Position numbers and translations under genes: made by a program
Notes under the pieces: generated by a model
What the model was told of the DNA's origin: nothing
Databases searched by the model: none
Seen by the model: the letters and a program-made list of their open reading frames with translations, nothing else
From: CAIKMD01 sp035552195
GTDB lineage: Bacteria > Pseudomonadota > Alphaproteobacteria > ATCC43930 > CGMCC-115725
Reading direction: 5' to 3'
Length of the DNA stretch: 64,000 nucleotides
Assembly: GCA_035552195.1 (NCBI GenBank)
Contig: DASZLU010000042.1
Span: 1 to 64,000, forward strand
Shown here: in pieces, positions 15,980 to 24,144 of the stretch
Layout of the letters: each line of letters opens with the position of its first letter
Position numbering within the stretch: the first letter of the stretch is position 1

Positions 15980-17219
15980 TGATCAAAGCGTGACGCTTGC
16001 GGCCGGCGGAAAGCTTGATCACGCCGTCGCTGTTGAGATCGGCGCCGGTCAGCACGCGTTTCTCATCGCTCACCGGCTGGTCGTTGATGCGCGCGCCATT
16101 GCCGCGGAACAGACGACGCACTTCGCCGACGCTCGCGGCGAGCCCCGCTTGACGAAAGAGATTGATTGCGGCCTGGCCTTGTTCGAGGTGCGCGCGCGGG
16201 ACTTCGATCACCGGCAGATCCTCGCCGATGCCGCCTTCGGCAAAGACCCGGCGCGCGGTCTCGGCAGCGGCAGCAGCAGCTTCTTGCCCATGGCAGAGCG
16301 CGGTCGCTTCATTGGCGAGCACGATCTTTGCCTCGTTGATCTCGCTGCCCTGCAGCTTTTCGAGCCGCGCGATTTCGCCGAGCGGCAGATCGGTGAAGAT
16401 CTTCATGAAGCGGCCGACATCGGCGTCTTCGGTGTTGCGCCAGAATTGCCAGTAGTCGTAGGCGCTGAGCCGCTCGGCATTGAGCCACACGGCGCCCGCA
16501 GCGGTTTTGCCCATCTTCGCGCCGGAGGCGGTGGTGATCAGCGGCGAGGTGACGCCGTAGAGGGCGCTGTTGTCGACGCGGCGGCCGAGCTCGACACCGG
16601 TGACGATGTTGCCCCATTGATCCGAGCCACCCATCTGCACGGTGCAATGAAAGCGCCGCTTCAGCTCGACGAAATCGTAGGCCTGCAAGACCATGTAGTT
16701 GAATTCGAGGAAGGATAGCGGCTGCTCGCGCTCGAGCCGCAATTTCACGCTATCCTGGCTCAGCATGCGATTGACCGAGAAGTGCCGGCCGAAATCGCGC
16801 AGGAACGGAATATAGGACAGCGTGTCGAGCCACAGCGCGTTATTGGCCATCACCGCGTCGGTCTTGCCCTCGCCGAAGGTGAGGAACTTGTCGAAGACGC
16901 GGCGGATGCCCGCCATGTTCGCTTCGATCTCAGCGTCTGTGAGCAGCTTGCGCGATTCATCTTTGCCGGAAGGATCGCCGACTTTCGTCGTGCCGCCGCC
17001 CATGAGCACGATCGGCTTGTTGCCGGTCTTCTGCCACAGGCGCAGCAGCATGATCTGGAGCAGGCTGCCGACATGGAGACTGTCGGCGGTGCAATCGAAG
17101 CCGATATAAGCGGTCAGCGCGCCTTGCGCGAGCGCCGCGTCGAGCGCGTCGCGGTCGGTGCATTGATGGAGATAGCCGCGCTCTTCAGCGGCGGCGAGGA
17201 AAGCAGATTTAGCGGACAT
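15969..17219 (-). CDS. tyrS: Tyrosyl-tRNA synthetase
   Basis: Charges tRNA-Tyr with tyrosine in the cytoplasm. 416 residues, standard for the bacterial TyrRS. The HIGH-type motif reads HVGS at about 49-52, after YIGFDCTADSL; the KMSKS-type loop reads KMGKT near residue 235, an accepted TyrRS variant. MGGSDQWGNI, the tyrosine-pocket region, is intact, and a C-terminal S4 RNA-binding domain (INDQPVSDEKRVLTGADL) closes the protein. Pairing with anmK nearby is common in Alphaproteobacteria; here a methyltransferase gene sits between them. Confidence 0.97.
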   Translation of the reverse strand: MSAKSAFLAAAEERGYLHQCTDRDALDAALAQGALTAYIGFDCTADSLHVGSLLQIMLLRLWQKTGNKPIVLMGGGTTKVGDPSGKDESRKLLTDAEIEANMAGIRRVFDKFLTFGEGKTDAVMANNALWLDTLSYIPFLRDFGRHFSVNRMLSQDSVKLRLEREQPLSFLEFNYMVLQAYDFVELKRRFHCTVQMGGSDQWGNIVTGVELGRRVDNSALYGVTSPLITTASGAKMGKTAAGAVWLNAERLSAYDYWQFWRNTEDADVGRFMKIFTDLPLGEIARLEKLQGSEINEAKIVLANEATALCHGQEAAAAAAETARRVFAEGGIGEDLPVIEVPRAHLEQGQAAINLFRQAGLAASVGEVRRLFRGNGARINDQPVSDEKRVLTGADLNSDGVIKLSAGRKRHALIKAI

Positions 17220-17272
17220 GCGACTCGTTTAGCACAGGGATTCCGCGCCCACAAACCGATGCACGGCCGTTG

Positions 17273-18079
17273 TTACGGCGGCGTGCGGCCCCAGACCTGC
17301 ACGACGGTGTACATGGTGAAGACCGTGCCGGGATCGGCGAGATGCGCGCGGCAGGCGGCGAGGGCGGCATCGAGCGCGCTCTCTGTCATCAATTGATGGC
17401 CGAGCACGGTGCCGCGCAGCGATTCCACTGTCGACGGCAGATAATCGACCATCGGATCGCCCGAGCGCACGCCGACGAGGAATGGGCGGTATTGCACATC
17501 GGCAAGACCGGCGGCGCGGGCCAGGGCGAACAGCTCGCGCCCCAGCGATATGTTCGAGCCCACGGCCGTGAACGCGTCGATCAGTGCAGCGCGCAACGCA
17601 TCCCAGGCAGGATGCGGGGGATAGCAATTCAGCGTCGCCATATCCGGGTCCTGGAGCGCGACGATGCCGCCGGGCTTGGCGAGGCGGATCGCTTCGCGGA
17701 GGAGGTTTTGCGGCTCGCCCGCGGTGCTGGCGACGAAGCGCATATGAACGAGATCGAAGCCGCCGGCGGGCAGCGCGGCGCTATACGCGTCGCCCTCGAT
17801 GAAGAGGGTGTTGGCGGCGGCATGGCGGCGGCCGTACTCGACGAAGACCGGATCGGCATCGAGGCCGATCACCTTGCCGCTTGCGCCGACGCGGGCACTG
17901 AGCAGCGGCGTGATGCCGCGCGGCCCGCAGCCGAGATCGAGGCAACGCCAGCCTTCGGCGACGCCGATCTTTTCCAGCATGATCTCGCCATCGGGCGCCA
18001 TGCCGGCCCCCTGACGGTGAAGACGCTCGATCTCGCCCTCCCGCCGTTCGATCGGATAGTGGCCGCTATTGTCGCTCAT
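17273..18079 (-). CDS. Class I SAM-dependent methyltransferase
   Basis: 268 residues from ATG 18079 (an ATG ten codons upstream at 18109 is possible). The SAM-binding motif is LDLGCGPRGITPLLSAR near residue 45-60, then VIGLDADP (motif II acidic end) and GGFDLVHMRF, followed by LAKPGGIVALQDPD, all in the canonical Rossmann order. Substrate unknown; the closest feel is of the UbiE/small-molecule type. It is divergent from anmK, and a 15-bp sequence is repeated in mirror orientation ahead of both starts. A very long frame continuing upstream across anmK is only the antisense of that gene. Confidence 0.82.
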   Translation of the reverse strand: MSDNSGHYPIERREGEIERLHRQGAGMAPDGEIMLEKIGVAEGWRCLDLGCGPRGITPLLSARVGASGKVIGLDADPVFVEYGRRHAAANTLFIEGDAYSAALPAGGFDLVHMRFVASTAGEPQNLLREAIRLAKPGGIVALQDPDMATLNCYPPHPAWDALRAALIDAFTAVGSNISLGRELFALARAAGLADVQYRPFLVGVRSGDPMVDYLPSTVESLRGTVLGHQLMTESALDAALAACRAHLADPGTVFTMYTVVQVWGRTPP

Positions 18080-18091
18080 GCGGGCGATGAT

Positions 18092-18157
18092 GAACCACAA
18101 AGCGCGCATGGCACCAAGCGGAATTTGGATATTTCTGCCGGCCGCGCTTTGTGGTTC
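18092..18157. promoter_or_regulatory. Mirrored 15-bp repeats in the divergent control region of the methyltransferase and anmK
   Basis: GAACCACAAAGCGCG at 18092-18106 and its exact reverse complement CGCGCTTTGTGGTTC at 18143-18157 flank a 36-base centre. Read in the direction of each gene, the same 15-mer stands 12 bases before the methyltransferase ATG and 9 bases before the anmK ATG. Either a shared operator/leader element acting on both genes, or an mRNA hairpin. Confidence 0.6.
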
Positions 18158-18166
18158 GATGGGGGC

Positions 18167-19246
18167 ATGGCAAAGCAGGTTTATCGCGCCATCGGCCTGA
18201 TGAGCGGCACCTCGCTCGATGGAATCGACGTCGCGTTCATCGAGAGCGACGGCGAGAACGAGGTCGCGACGGGACCGTGGCTCACCATGCCCTACGATCG
18301 CGACTTCCGCGAAAAGCTGCGCGGCACGCTCGGCGGCAAAGGCGCGGTGGCAAAGGTCGAGCGCGCACTGACGGAGGCGCATGCGGCGGCGGTGCAGCGC
18401 CTCATCGAGCGGCACGAGATCAAGGACATCGACCTCATTGGCTTTCACGGTCACACGATCCTGCACGATCCGGCGCAGCGCCGGACCTGGCAGATCGGCG
18501 ATGGCGCGTTGCTGGCGAAACTCACCGGCATCGATGTAGCGTGCGATTTTCGCTCCGCCGATGTCGCGGCGGGCGGCGAGGGCGCGCCTTTCGCGCCGAT
18601 CTTCCATGCCGCGCTGAGTGCGAAGCTGGAGCGTCCGTTGGCGGTGGTGAATATCGGCGGCGTGGCTAACGTCACGTGGATCGGGGAAGGCGAGGGCGCG
18701 TTGCTCGCTTTCGATACGGGGCCGGGCAATGCGCCGATCGACGATTGGGCGCGCCTCAATACGGGCGAGGCCGCCGATTACAACGGCGCGCTCGCCGCTG
18801 CGGGCACGGTCGATGAGGCGCAGGTGCAGCGCTTTCTGGTTCATCCCTATTTCAGGCGGCCGCCGCCGAAATCGCTCGACCGCGACGATTTCGCGTCGTT
18901 CAAGCTCGGCGATCTCTCGACTGAGGATGGGGCGGCGACGCTGACCGCGATTACGGCGGCATCCATCGCGCAAGGCTTCGCCCAATTCCCGGCGCCGCCG
19001 CTTCGCGTGCTGGTCACCGGCGGCGGGCGGCATAATCCGACGCTGATGCAGATGTTGGCGGCGCGGCTCGGCCGCCCGGTCGCCCCGGTCGAAGCGGTCG
19101 GATGGGAAGGCGATGCCATCGAGGCGCAGGCCTTCGCCTATCTCGCGCTGCGCTCGCGCGCCGGCTTGCCGCTCAGCTTTCCCGGCACCACCGGCGTTCG
19201 TCAGCCGATGACCGGCGGTGTCCTTCATCCTGCGGTAAGGTCGTAG
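18167..19246 (+). CDS. anmK: Anhydro-N-acetylmuramic acid kinase
   Basis: Phosphorylates and opens 1,6-anhydroMurNAc from cell-wall recycling to give MurNAc-6-phosphate, in the cytoplasm. 359 residues, typical. Diagnostic motifs: GLMSGTSLDGIDVAF at about 10-24 (phosphate binding), DLIGFHGHT, VNIGGVANVTWI, FDTGPGNAPIDDW with the catalytic-type Asp, and VTGGGRHNPTLM near the end. The ATG at 18167 continues as MAKQVYRAIG; an ATG at 18159 is out of frame. The stop precedes the next methyltransferase by two bases, so they are likely co-transcribed. The lytic transglycosylase-like protein at 14.6 kb could supply its substrate, though they are not linked. Confidence 0.95.
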   Translation: MAKQVYRAIGLMSGTSLDGIDVAFIESDGENEVATGPWLTMPYDRDFREKLRGTLGGKGAVAKVERALTEAHAAAVQRLIERHEIKDIDLIGFHGHTILHDPAQRRTWQIGDGALLAKLTGIDVACDFRSADVAAGGEGAPFAPIFHAALSAKLERPLAVVNIGGVANVTWIGEGEGALLAFDTGPGNAPIDDWARLNTGEAADYNGALAAAGTVDEAQVQRFLVHPYFRRPPPKSLDRDDFASFKLGDLSTEDGAATLTAITAASIAQGFAQFPAPPLRVLVTGGGRHNPTLMQMLAARLGRPVAPVEAVGWEGDAIEAQAFAYLALRSRAGLPLSFPGTTGVRQPMTGGVLHPAVRS

Positions 19247-19248
19247 CA

Positions 19249-20016
19249 ATGGCAGACAAGACTCTCGAAGCTTTGGTCAACACGCAATTCGGCGCCCAGG
19301 CCGGCGCCTATCTGACAAGCACGGTTCATGGCCAAGGCCCCGATCTTGAAGCGCTCGGTGCGCTTGTTGCGGAGAAGAGCGACGCGCGGGTGCTCGATCT
19401 CGGCTGCGGCGGCGGGCATGTCAGCTTCGCGGTGGCCAAGCACGTGCGCGAGGTCGTCGCGTACGATCTCTCGGCCGAGATGCTTGCTGTCGTCGCCAAG
19501 GCGGCGCGCGAGCGCGGGCTCGGCAATCTTTCGACCCAACAAGGTATTGCCGAGAAGCTGCCATTCGCCGATGCCGGTTTCGAATATGTGTTCAGCCGCT
19601 GGAGCGCGCATCATTGGCGCGATCTCGAGCTCGGTGTGCGCGAGGCAGCACGTGTGCTGAAGCCGGGTGGTCGCGCGGTGTTCATCGATACCGTTGCGCC
19701 GGGCCAGCCGCTGCTGGATACGTTCCTGCAGACCGTCGAGTTGCTGCGCGATCCCTCGCATGTGCGCGATTATTCGCGCGCCGAGTGGCTGGCGACGATC
19801 GGCCGCGCCGGACTCAACGCGGGCGAGGCGAGCGAGCGCCGCGTGCGGCTCGATATAAAGAGCTGGCTCGAGCGCATGCGCACGCCGCCCGTGCAAGGCG
19901 ATGCCATCCGCGCGCTCGAGGCGGTGATGTCGGAAAGCGTGACGCGGCATTTCGACATCGAAGCCGATGGCAGCTTCACCATCGATACGCTGACCGTCGT
20001 CGCGACCAAGCCCTAA
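19249..20016 (+). CDS. Class I SAM-dependent methyltransferase (UbiE-like)
   Basis: 255 residues. Motifs in order: ARVLDLGCGGGHVSFAVAK (SAM binding, about 46-64), VVAYDLSAEML, the QQGIAEKLPFADAGFEYVF acidic/post-II region, and AARVLKPGGRAVFID. This is the methyltransferase_11/UbiE layout acting on small molecules or quinone precursors. The ribosome binding site GTAAGG lies inside the end of anmK. Not a close copy of the methyltransferase at 17273; the two share only fold motifs. Substrate unknown. Confidence 0.85.
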   Translation: MADKTLEALVNTQFGAQAGAYLTSTVHGQGPDLEALGALVAEKSDARVLDLGCGGGHVSFAVAKHVREVVAYDLSAEMLAVVAKAARERGLGNLSTQQGIAEKLPFADAGFEYVFSRWSAHHWRDLELGVREAARVLKPGGRAVFIDTVAPGQPLLDTFLQTVELLRDPSHVRDYSRAEWLATIGRAGLNAGEASERRVRLDIKSWLERMRTPPVQGDAIRALEAVMSESVTRHFDIEADGSFTIDTLTVVATKP

Positions 20017-20102
20017 ACGCGCCAAGCCGGGTTCCGGGCTGCTTGCCCGGTTGCCGGTATTACTTCGGGATATCGCGCCCGACGGCGCCGGGCGAGACAG
20101 CC

Positions 20103-20294
20103 TTGTTCGAGATAGCGATCCTGCCGACGGCGCTTCGTGTCCTTGCCGGTCACTGGCCGGACGTTTCGCTGACGAGCGCCGCCGACGACGGTTTCGCGAT
20201 GCAGGGCATGACGCATATCGACCTTGGCATGCCGGCGGGCAACCGCGTCTTCAGCAGCTCGCAGTTGATCGTGCCGATCGCGCCGGCGGTCTAA
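20103..20294 (+). CDS. Short ORF, possible gene remnant
   Basis: Between the methyltransferase and the convergent kinase gene there are 274 bases. On the + strand a 63-residue frame from a TTG at 20103 has protein-like content (LPTALRVLAGHWPDVSLTS, then MTHIDLGMPAGNRVFSSSQ) and ends four bases into the kinase stop. No ribosome binding site supports the TTG. It could be the C-terminal remainder of a decayed gene. No family recognised. Confidence 0.25.
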   Translation: MFEIAILPTALRVLAGHWPDVSLTSAADDGFAMQGMTHIDLGMPAGNRVFSSSQLIVPIAPAV

Positions 20295-21976
20295 GCGGAG
20301 AGACGCGCGTCACGCTCGCGCAGGACTTGCGCCACCTTATCGGCGAGTTCGTCGCGGCTGAACGGCTTGCCGATGACCAGTGCGCCGTCGATACCCGCGA
20401 GCGCGCCGCGGTCGGCAAAGCCGGTGATGAAGAGGATCGGGATGTTGGGCCGGTCGACCCGCGCCTGGCGCGCAACTTCGGCGCCGTTCATCCCGGGCAT
20501 GGCGAAATCCATAACGATGAGATCGATCATGCGCTCGCGCTCGAGCAGATCGAAAGCGCCGCCGCCGCTGCCGGCTTCCAACACGATGTAGCCGAGGTCG
20601 CGCAGCATCGCCGCCGTCACCTCGCGTACGGCGCTGTCGTCGTCGACCAGCAGCACCTTGCCGCCGTTGACGAGCGCAGGGGCGTTGGTGCCGGCGAAAG
20701 CGGTGCTCGATCGCTCGGCCTGCACGGCGCTGCGCGGCAGATAGATATGAACGCGCGTGCCTTTGCCGATCTGCGATTCAAGGCAGATGCCGCCGCTCGA
20801 TTGCTGCGCGAAGCCAAGCACCTGACTGAGGCCGAGACCCGAACCTTTGCCCGGCTCCTTCGTGGTGAAGAACGGCTCGAAGACTTTGCGGCGCACGGCC
20901 TCGTCCATACCGGTGCCGGTGTCGCCGACGCAGACCGAGACGTAGTCGCCGGGCGTCGGCTCTTCCGGATAGCGCGGGTCGCCGAGCGTGACGTTGGTGG
21001 TCGAGACGGTCAGCGTGCCGCCGACATCCATCGCATCGCGCGCGTTGATCGCGAGATTGAGGATCGCGAGCTCGACCTGCGTCGGATCGGCCATCGCCGG
21101 CCAGAGCTTCTCCTGAAAGCCGGTTTCGATCTGGATGCTGCCGCCCATCGTGCTTTGCAGCAGGTCGCGCATGCTGGCGACGGTCTCGTTGAGATCGAGC
21201 GAGCGCGGCTCGAGCCGTTGGCGGCGCGAAAACGAGAGGAGCTGATCGGTCAGCTTGGCGCCGCGCTCGGCGGCGCTGCGCATATAGGCGAGGCGCTGGG
21301 GCGCTTTGCCCTGGATGCCGGAGGTGGCGAAATCGCGCTCCAGGAAACCGATATTGCCGAGGACCACGGTGAGCAGGTTGTTGAAATCGTGCGCCACGCC
21401 CGACGTGAGCTGACCGACGGCTTCGAGGCGCTGCATCTGACGCAAGGTCGCCTCGACGCGCTCCCGTTCCTCGATCTGGCGCAGAAGCTGGCGGTTCGCG
21501 GCCGCCAGCTCGGCCGTGCGCTCGTTGACGCGGATCTCGAGCTCTTCGTTGAGGCGCTTGCATTCGTATTGCCGGCGGCGGCTGCGCAGGCTCGATTGCA
21601 CCACGCTGACCAGCGTCGTCGGATGAAACGGCCGCTCGAGCAGCGCGACATTGCCGAGGGTCTTGGCCAACTCGGCCGCCGTCGGGTTGCGCTCGATGCC
21701 GCCGCCATGCCCGGTCAGCACAACGAAGGGAAAATCCGACCACGGCGGCTGCGATGCAATCCATTCGAGCAAGGGGCGGCCATTAGGCTCGCGCGTCGCT
21801 TCCTCGGTGATGATGGCGACATCCGCACCGGCCAGGATCTCCTGCGCCAGATCGAGAAGATCGGTGCAGATATGCGCTTCCAATCGCGCGGCGCGCAGGA
21901 TGCCTTTCGCCACGACGGCGTCGCGCCCGCGCGGCGCGAGAATCAATGTTCGTTCCGCGGCTACAGAAATGCTCAA
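20291..21976 (-). CDS. Hybrid histidine kinase with N-terminal pseudo-receiver and C-terminal receiver
   Basis: 561 residues, no membrane helix, so cytoplasmic. Residues 1-130 resemble a receiver domain but lack a clear phosphoacceptor Asp. A coiled coil follows (about 135-185), then the H-box GVAHDFNNLLTVVLGN with His196, N-box ILNLAINARDAM, G1 GDTGTGMD and G2 GKGSGLGLS. The C-terminal receiver has the acidic pocket LLVDDDSA and phosphoacceptor Asp in DLIVMDFAMPG. It starts with TTG directly after the TAA of the KaiC-like gene (TAATTG), so its translation is probably coupled. The pairing suggests it signals the state of the KaiC-like ATPase. Confidence 0.9.
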   Translation of the reverse strand: MSISVAAERTLILAPRGRDAVVAKGILRAARLEAHICTDLLDLAQEILAGADVAIITEEATREPNGRPLLEWIASQPPWSDFPFVVLTGHGGGIERNPTAAELAKTLGNVALLERPFHPTTLVSVVQSSLRSRRRQYECKRLNEELEIRVNERTAELAAANRQLLRQIEERERVEATLRQMQRLEAVGQLTSGVAHDFNNLLTVVLGNIGFLERDFATSGIQGKAPQRLAYMRSAAERGAKLTDQLLSFSRRQRLEPRSLDLNETVASMRDLLQSTMGGSIQIETGFQEKLWPAMADPTQVELAILNLAINARDAMDVGGTLTVSTTNVTLGDPRYPEEPTPGDYVSVCVGDTGTGMDEAVRRKVFEPFFTTKEPGKGSGLGLSQVLGFAQQSSGGICLESQIGKGTRVHIYLPRSAVQAERSSTAFAGTNAPALVNGGKVLLVDDDSAVREVTAAMLRDLGYIVLEAGSGGGAFDLLERERMIDLIVMDFAMPGMNGAEVARQARVDRPNIPILFITGFADRGALAGIDGALVIGKPFSRDELADKVAQVLRERDARLSA

Positions 21977-23479
21977 TTATTCTTTATCCCGCATGAGTGG
22001 GTCCGACGCACCCACATATGTTGGCACGCCGCGCAAGATGCCTTGGAATTCGACCAGAGGCTCACCGAGCGTAATCCCGCGCTCGGAGTCGATCTGGAAT
22101 TCGCGGATCGTATCCTCATGCGCGCCGGTGCGCTTTTTCACGACCGAGATCGCGCGGCGGACGCGGCCCAGCGCCTCGAAATAGCGCAAGAGGATCACGG
22201 TGTCGGCGAGATAGGTGATATCGAGCGGCTGCTTCATATCGGCGCCGACCATGCCGTGCTGCGCCACTGTCAGGAAAGTCGCGGCGCCCTGGCGGTTGAG
22301 ATATTGCAGCAACTCGTGCAGATGGAGCACGACATACTGTTCTTCCGGCATCGACGCCTGGTAGCCGTTGAGGCTGTCGATGATCACCGTCTTGATCTTC
22401 TCGCGGTCGACGGCGGCACGCACGCGGTGCGAGAACTCGCCCGGCGTCAGCTCGGACGCGTCCATCTGCTGGATGAAGATCTTGCCTCGGTCGCGCATCG
22501 CTTCGAGATCGATGCCCAGTGTCTTGGCGCGTGTCAGCATCAGGCCGAGCTCTTCGTCGAAGACAAAGAGCGCGGCGCGCTCGCCGCGGGCGACGGCCGC
22601 GGCGATATAATGAAAGAGGAGAATCGATTTTCCGGTCCCGGCGGGGCCGAGAATCAGCGTGCTCGATCCTTGCGCGACGCCGCCGCCGAGGAGAGCGTCA
22701 AGCTCTTTGACGCCGCTCGCAACGGTGGGGCCGGTGAAGCCGGTGCGGTGCTCCGCCGCGACGAGGCGGGGATAGACGGCAACGCCGCCTTTCTCGATGC
22801 AGAAATCGTGGAAGCCGCCGCGAAAGCTTTGGCCGCGACATTTGATGATCCGCAGCCGTCGCCGTTCGCCGCCAAAGATCGGCGCAAGCTGGTCCAAATG
22901 GATGACGCTGTGTGCGATGCTATGCACCGCGCGATCGGTGCTCTCGGTGGTCAGATCGTCGAGCAGGATGACTGTCGATTGGTTTTGCGCGAAATAATGC
23001 TTCAGCGCGAGAATCTGCCGGCGATAGCGCAGCGAGCTTTGCGCCAAGAGTCGAATCTCCGACAGGCTGTCGATGACGACGCGCTTGGGCTTCAGGCGAT
23101 TGATCGTCTCGAAGATGCGCTGCATCGTCTCGCCGAGCTCGAGGTCTGATGAATAGAGCAGGCTTTGATGCTGATCGGGATCGAGCACGCTCTCGGGCGG
23201 CACGAGTTCGAAGATATCGATGCCCTTGGGGATTTCCCAACCGTGCGAGCGCGCGCCTTCGCGCAGTTCCTGCTCGGTTTCTGCGAGGCTGATGTAAATC
23301 CCGACTTCGCCGTTCTGGACGCCGGCAAGCAGGAATTGCAGAGCGATGGTGGTTTTGCCAGCGCCGGGGCTGCCCTCCAGAAGGTGCAGCCGATTGCGAG
23401 CCATGCCGCCTTCCAGCACTGAATCGAGTCCGGGAATCCCAGTGCCGGCGCGCGGTAAAAGTTCCTCAGTTCCGTGCAT
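21977..23479 (-). CDS. KaiC-like double-domain ATPase
   Basis: 500 residues from the ATG at 23479, which has GGGAG eight bases ahead; the frame continues 60 codons upstream without coding character. Two RecA-type domains: Walker A GSPGAGKTT at 36-44 and GPAGTGKS at 279-286, with Walker B strands RVVIDSLSEI and TVIIDSLNGY. Catalytic-type acids appear in SLAETEQE and FVFDEELG. This is the KaiC layout found in many non-cyanobacterial species. No kaiA or kaiB lies beside it, so a true clock is unproven. The downstream kinase is the evident output. Roles reported for such proteins include stress adaptation and timing. Confidence 0.9.
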   Translation of the reverse strand: MHGTEELLPRAGTGIPGLDSVLEGGMARNRLHLLEGSPGAGKTTIALQFLLAGVQNGEVGIYISLAETEQELREGARSHGWEIPKGIDIFELVPPESVLDPDQHQSLLYSSDLELGETMQRIFETINRLKPKRVVIDSLSEIRLLAQSSLRYRRQILALKHYFAQNQSTVILLDDLTTESTDRAVHSIAHSVIHLDQLAPIFGGERRRLRIIKCRGQSFRGGFHDFCIEKGGVAVYPRLVAAEHRTGFTGPTVASGVKELDALLGGGVAQGSSTLILGPAGTGKSILLFHYIAAAVARGERAALFVFDEELGLMLTRAKTLGIDLEAMRDRGKIFIQQMDASELTPGEFSHRVRAAVDREKIKTVIIDSLNGYQASMPEEQYVVLHLHELLQYLNRQGAATFLTVAQHGMVGADMKQPLDITYLADTVILLRYFEALGRVRRAISVVKKRTGAHEDTIREFQIDSERGITLGEPLVEFQGILRGVPTYVGASDPLMRDKE

Positions 23480-23854
23480 TTGAAAGCTCCCAGGTAGGCT
23501 CCATGCTACCCGTCCTCTGTTGGTGCGACGCGCTCTCCATCGAACATCGGCGTTGCAACGCTCGCTGGAGGTGCGGATATATCCACCGATTTGGGCGAAA
23601 ACGCGGAAAAGCTGCGGTCGATTGCGCAACCTTGGCTGTGCCACACTCAGGGTCGGCACAGAACGTCATATCTGCTTTGCGTCGTTGCTCTATGCGGCTG
23701 CGTTTTCCGCCGCGGTAAACGATCAGCAGCGGATTCGCATATCGCGTGCGAGATTTTTTCGTTGACCGTCCTCAATCGACGGAGCGCTCGCCGTCATACA
23801 TTCGCCCAAGTTATGTCTATTATGCGACGTTGGTGCGTGCGGGCGAGCGAAGCC
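23480..23854. other. 375-bp divergent intergenic region (KaiC-like / small helical protein)
   Basis: No convincing gene in either direction. It holds a perfect 12-bp palindrome GCGTTGCAACGC at 23550-23561, 71 bases upstream of the KaiC-like ATG, and a TTGACC box at 23762-23767 pointing towards the gene at 23855, without a clear -10 at the right distance. A more AT-rich patch spans about 23740-23825. Confidence 0.4.
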
Positions 23855-24121
23855 ATGAGCGATCACGAATATAATGCCGGGCTCAAGCCGCACATTGCGG
23901 CGCTGCGCGGGCGCGCGGCGCAGGCCCGCCGGCTTGCCAAGGAAGTCGACGACAAGCTGGCCCGCGAGGGACTCATTCAACATGCCGAAGAGTTCGAGCG
24001 CCGCGCGCAAGAGCTCGAGGCGCAGCTGGCCGTCTTGAATGAAGAAGCGCAGTCGTCCAATCCGATAAAAGATGTCGCTGCGCTAAAGCTGCCGGGCGAT
24101 ACGTCCGACGGCGCGGCCTGA
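23855..24121 (+). CDS. Small helical hypothetical protein
   Basis: 88 residues from the ATG at 23855. Fully helical: a basic first helix (LRGRAAQARRLAKEVDD), a short turn, then a charged second helix (HAEEFERRAQELEAQLAVL) and a loose C-terminal tail. The Arg/Ala-rich helix, Asp and Glu-rich helix pattern matches that of the gene at 10246. Similar small proteins are widespread in Rhizobiales and relatives, without known function. The frame reaches 264 bases further upstream but that part reads as non-coding. Convergent with rpoH, 23 bases apart. Confidence 0.6.
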   Translation: MSDHEYNAGLKPHIAALRGRAAQARRLAKEVDDKLAREGLIQHAEEFERRAQELEAQLAVLNEEAQSSNPIKDVAALKLPGDTSDGAA

Positions 24122-24144
24122 CCCACAGACGATAAAAGACAGTA

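Noticed and set aside
17270..19249. Two mirror-image 658-codon frames across the methyltransferase and anmK
   Set aside because: Each is a real gene plus the antisense of its neighbour. True starts are at 18079 (-) and 18167 (+).
20051..23149. 1032-codon + strand frame across the kinase and KaiC-like genes
   Set aside because: Shadow of two well-supported genes; composition is that of reversed codons and no motif is seen.
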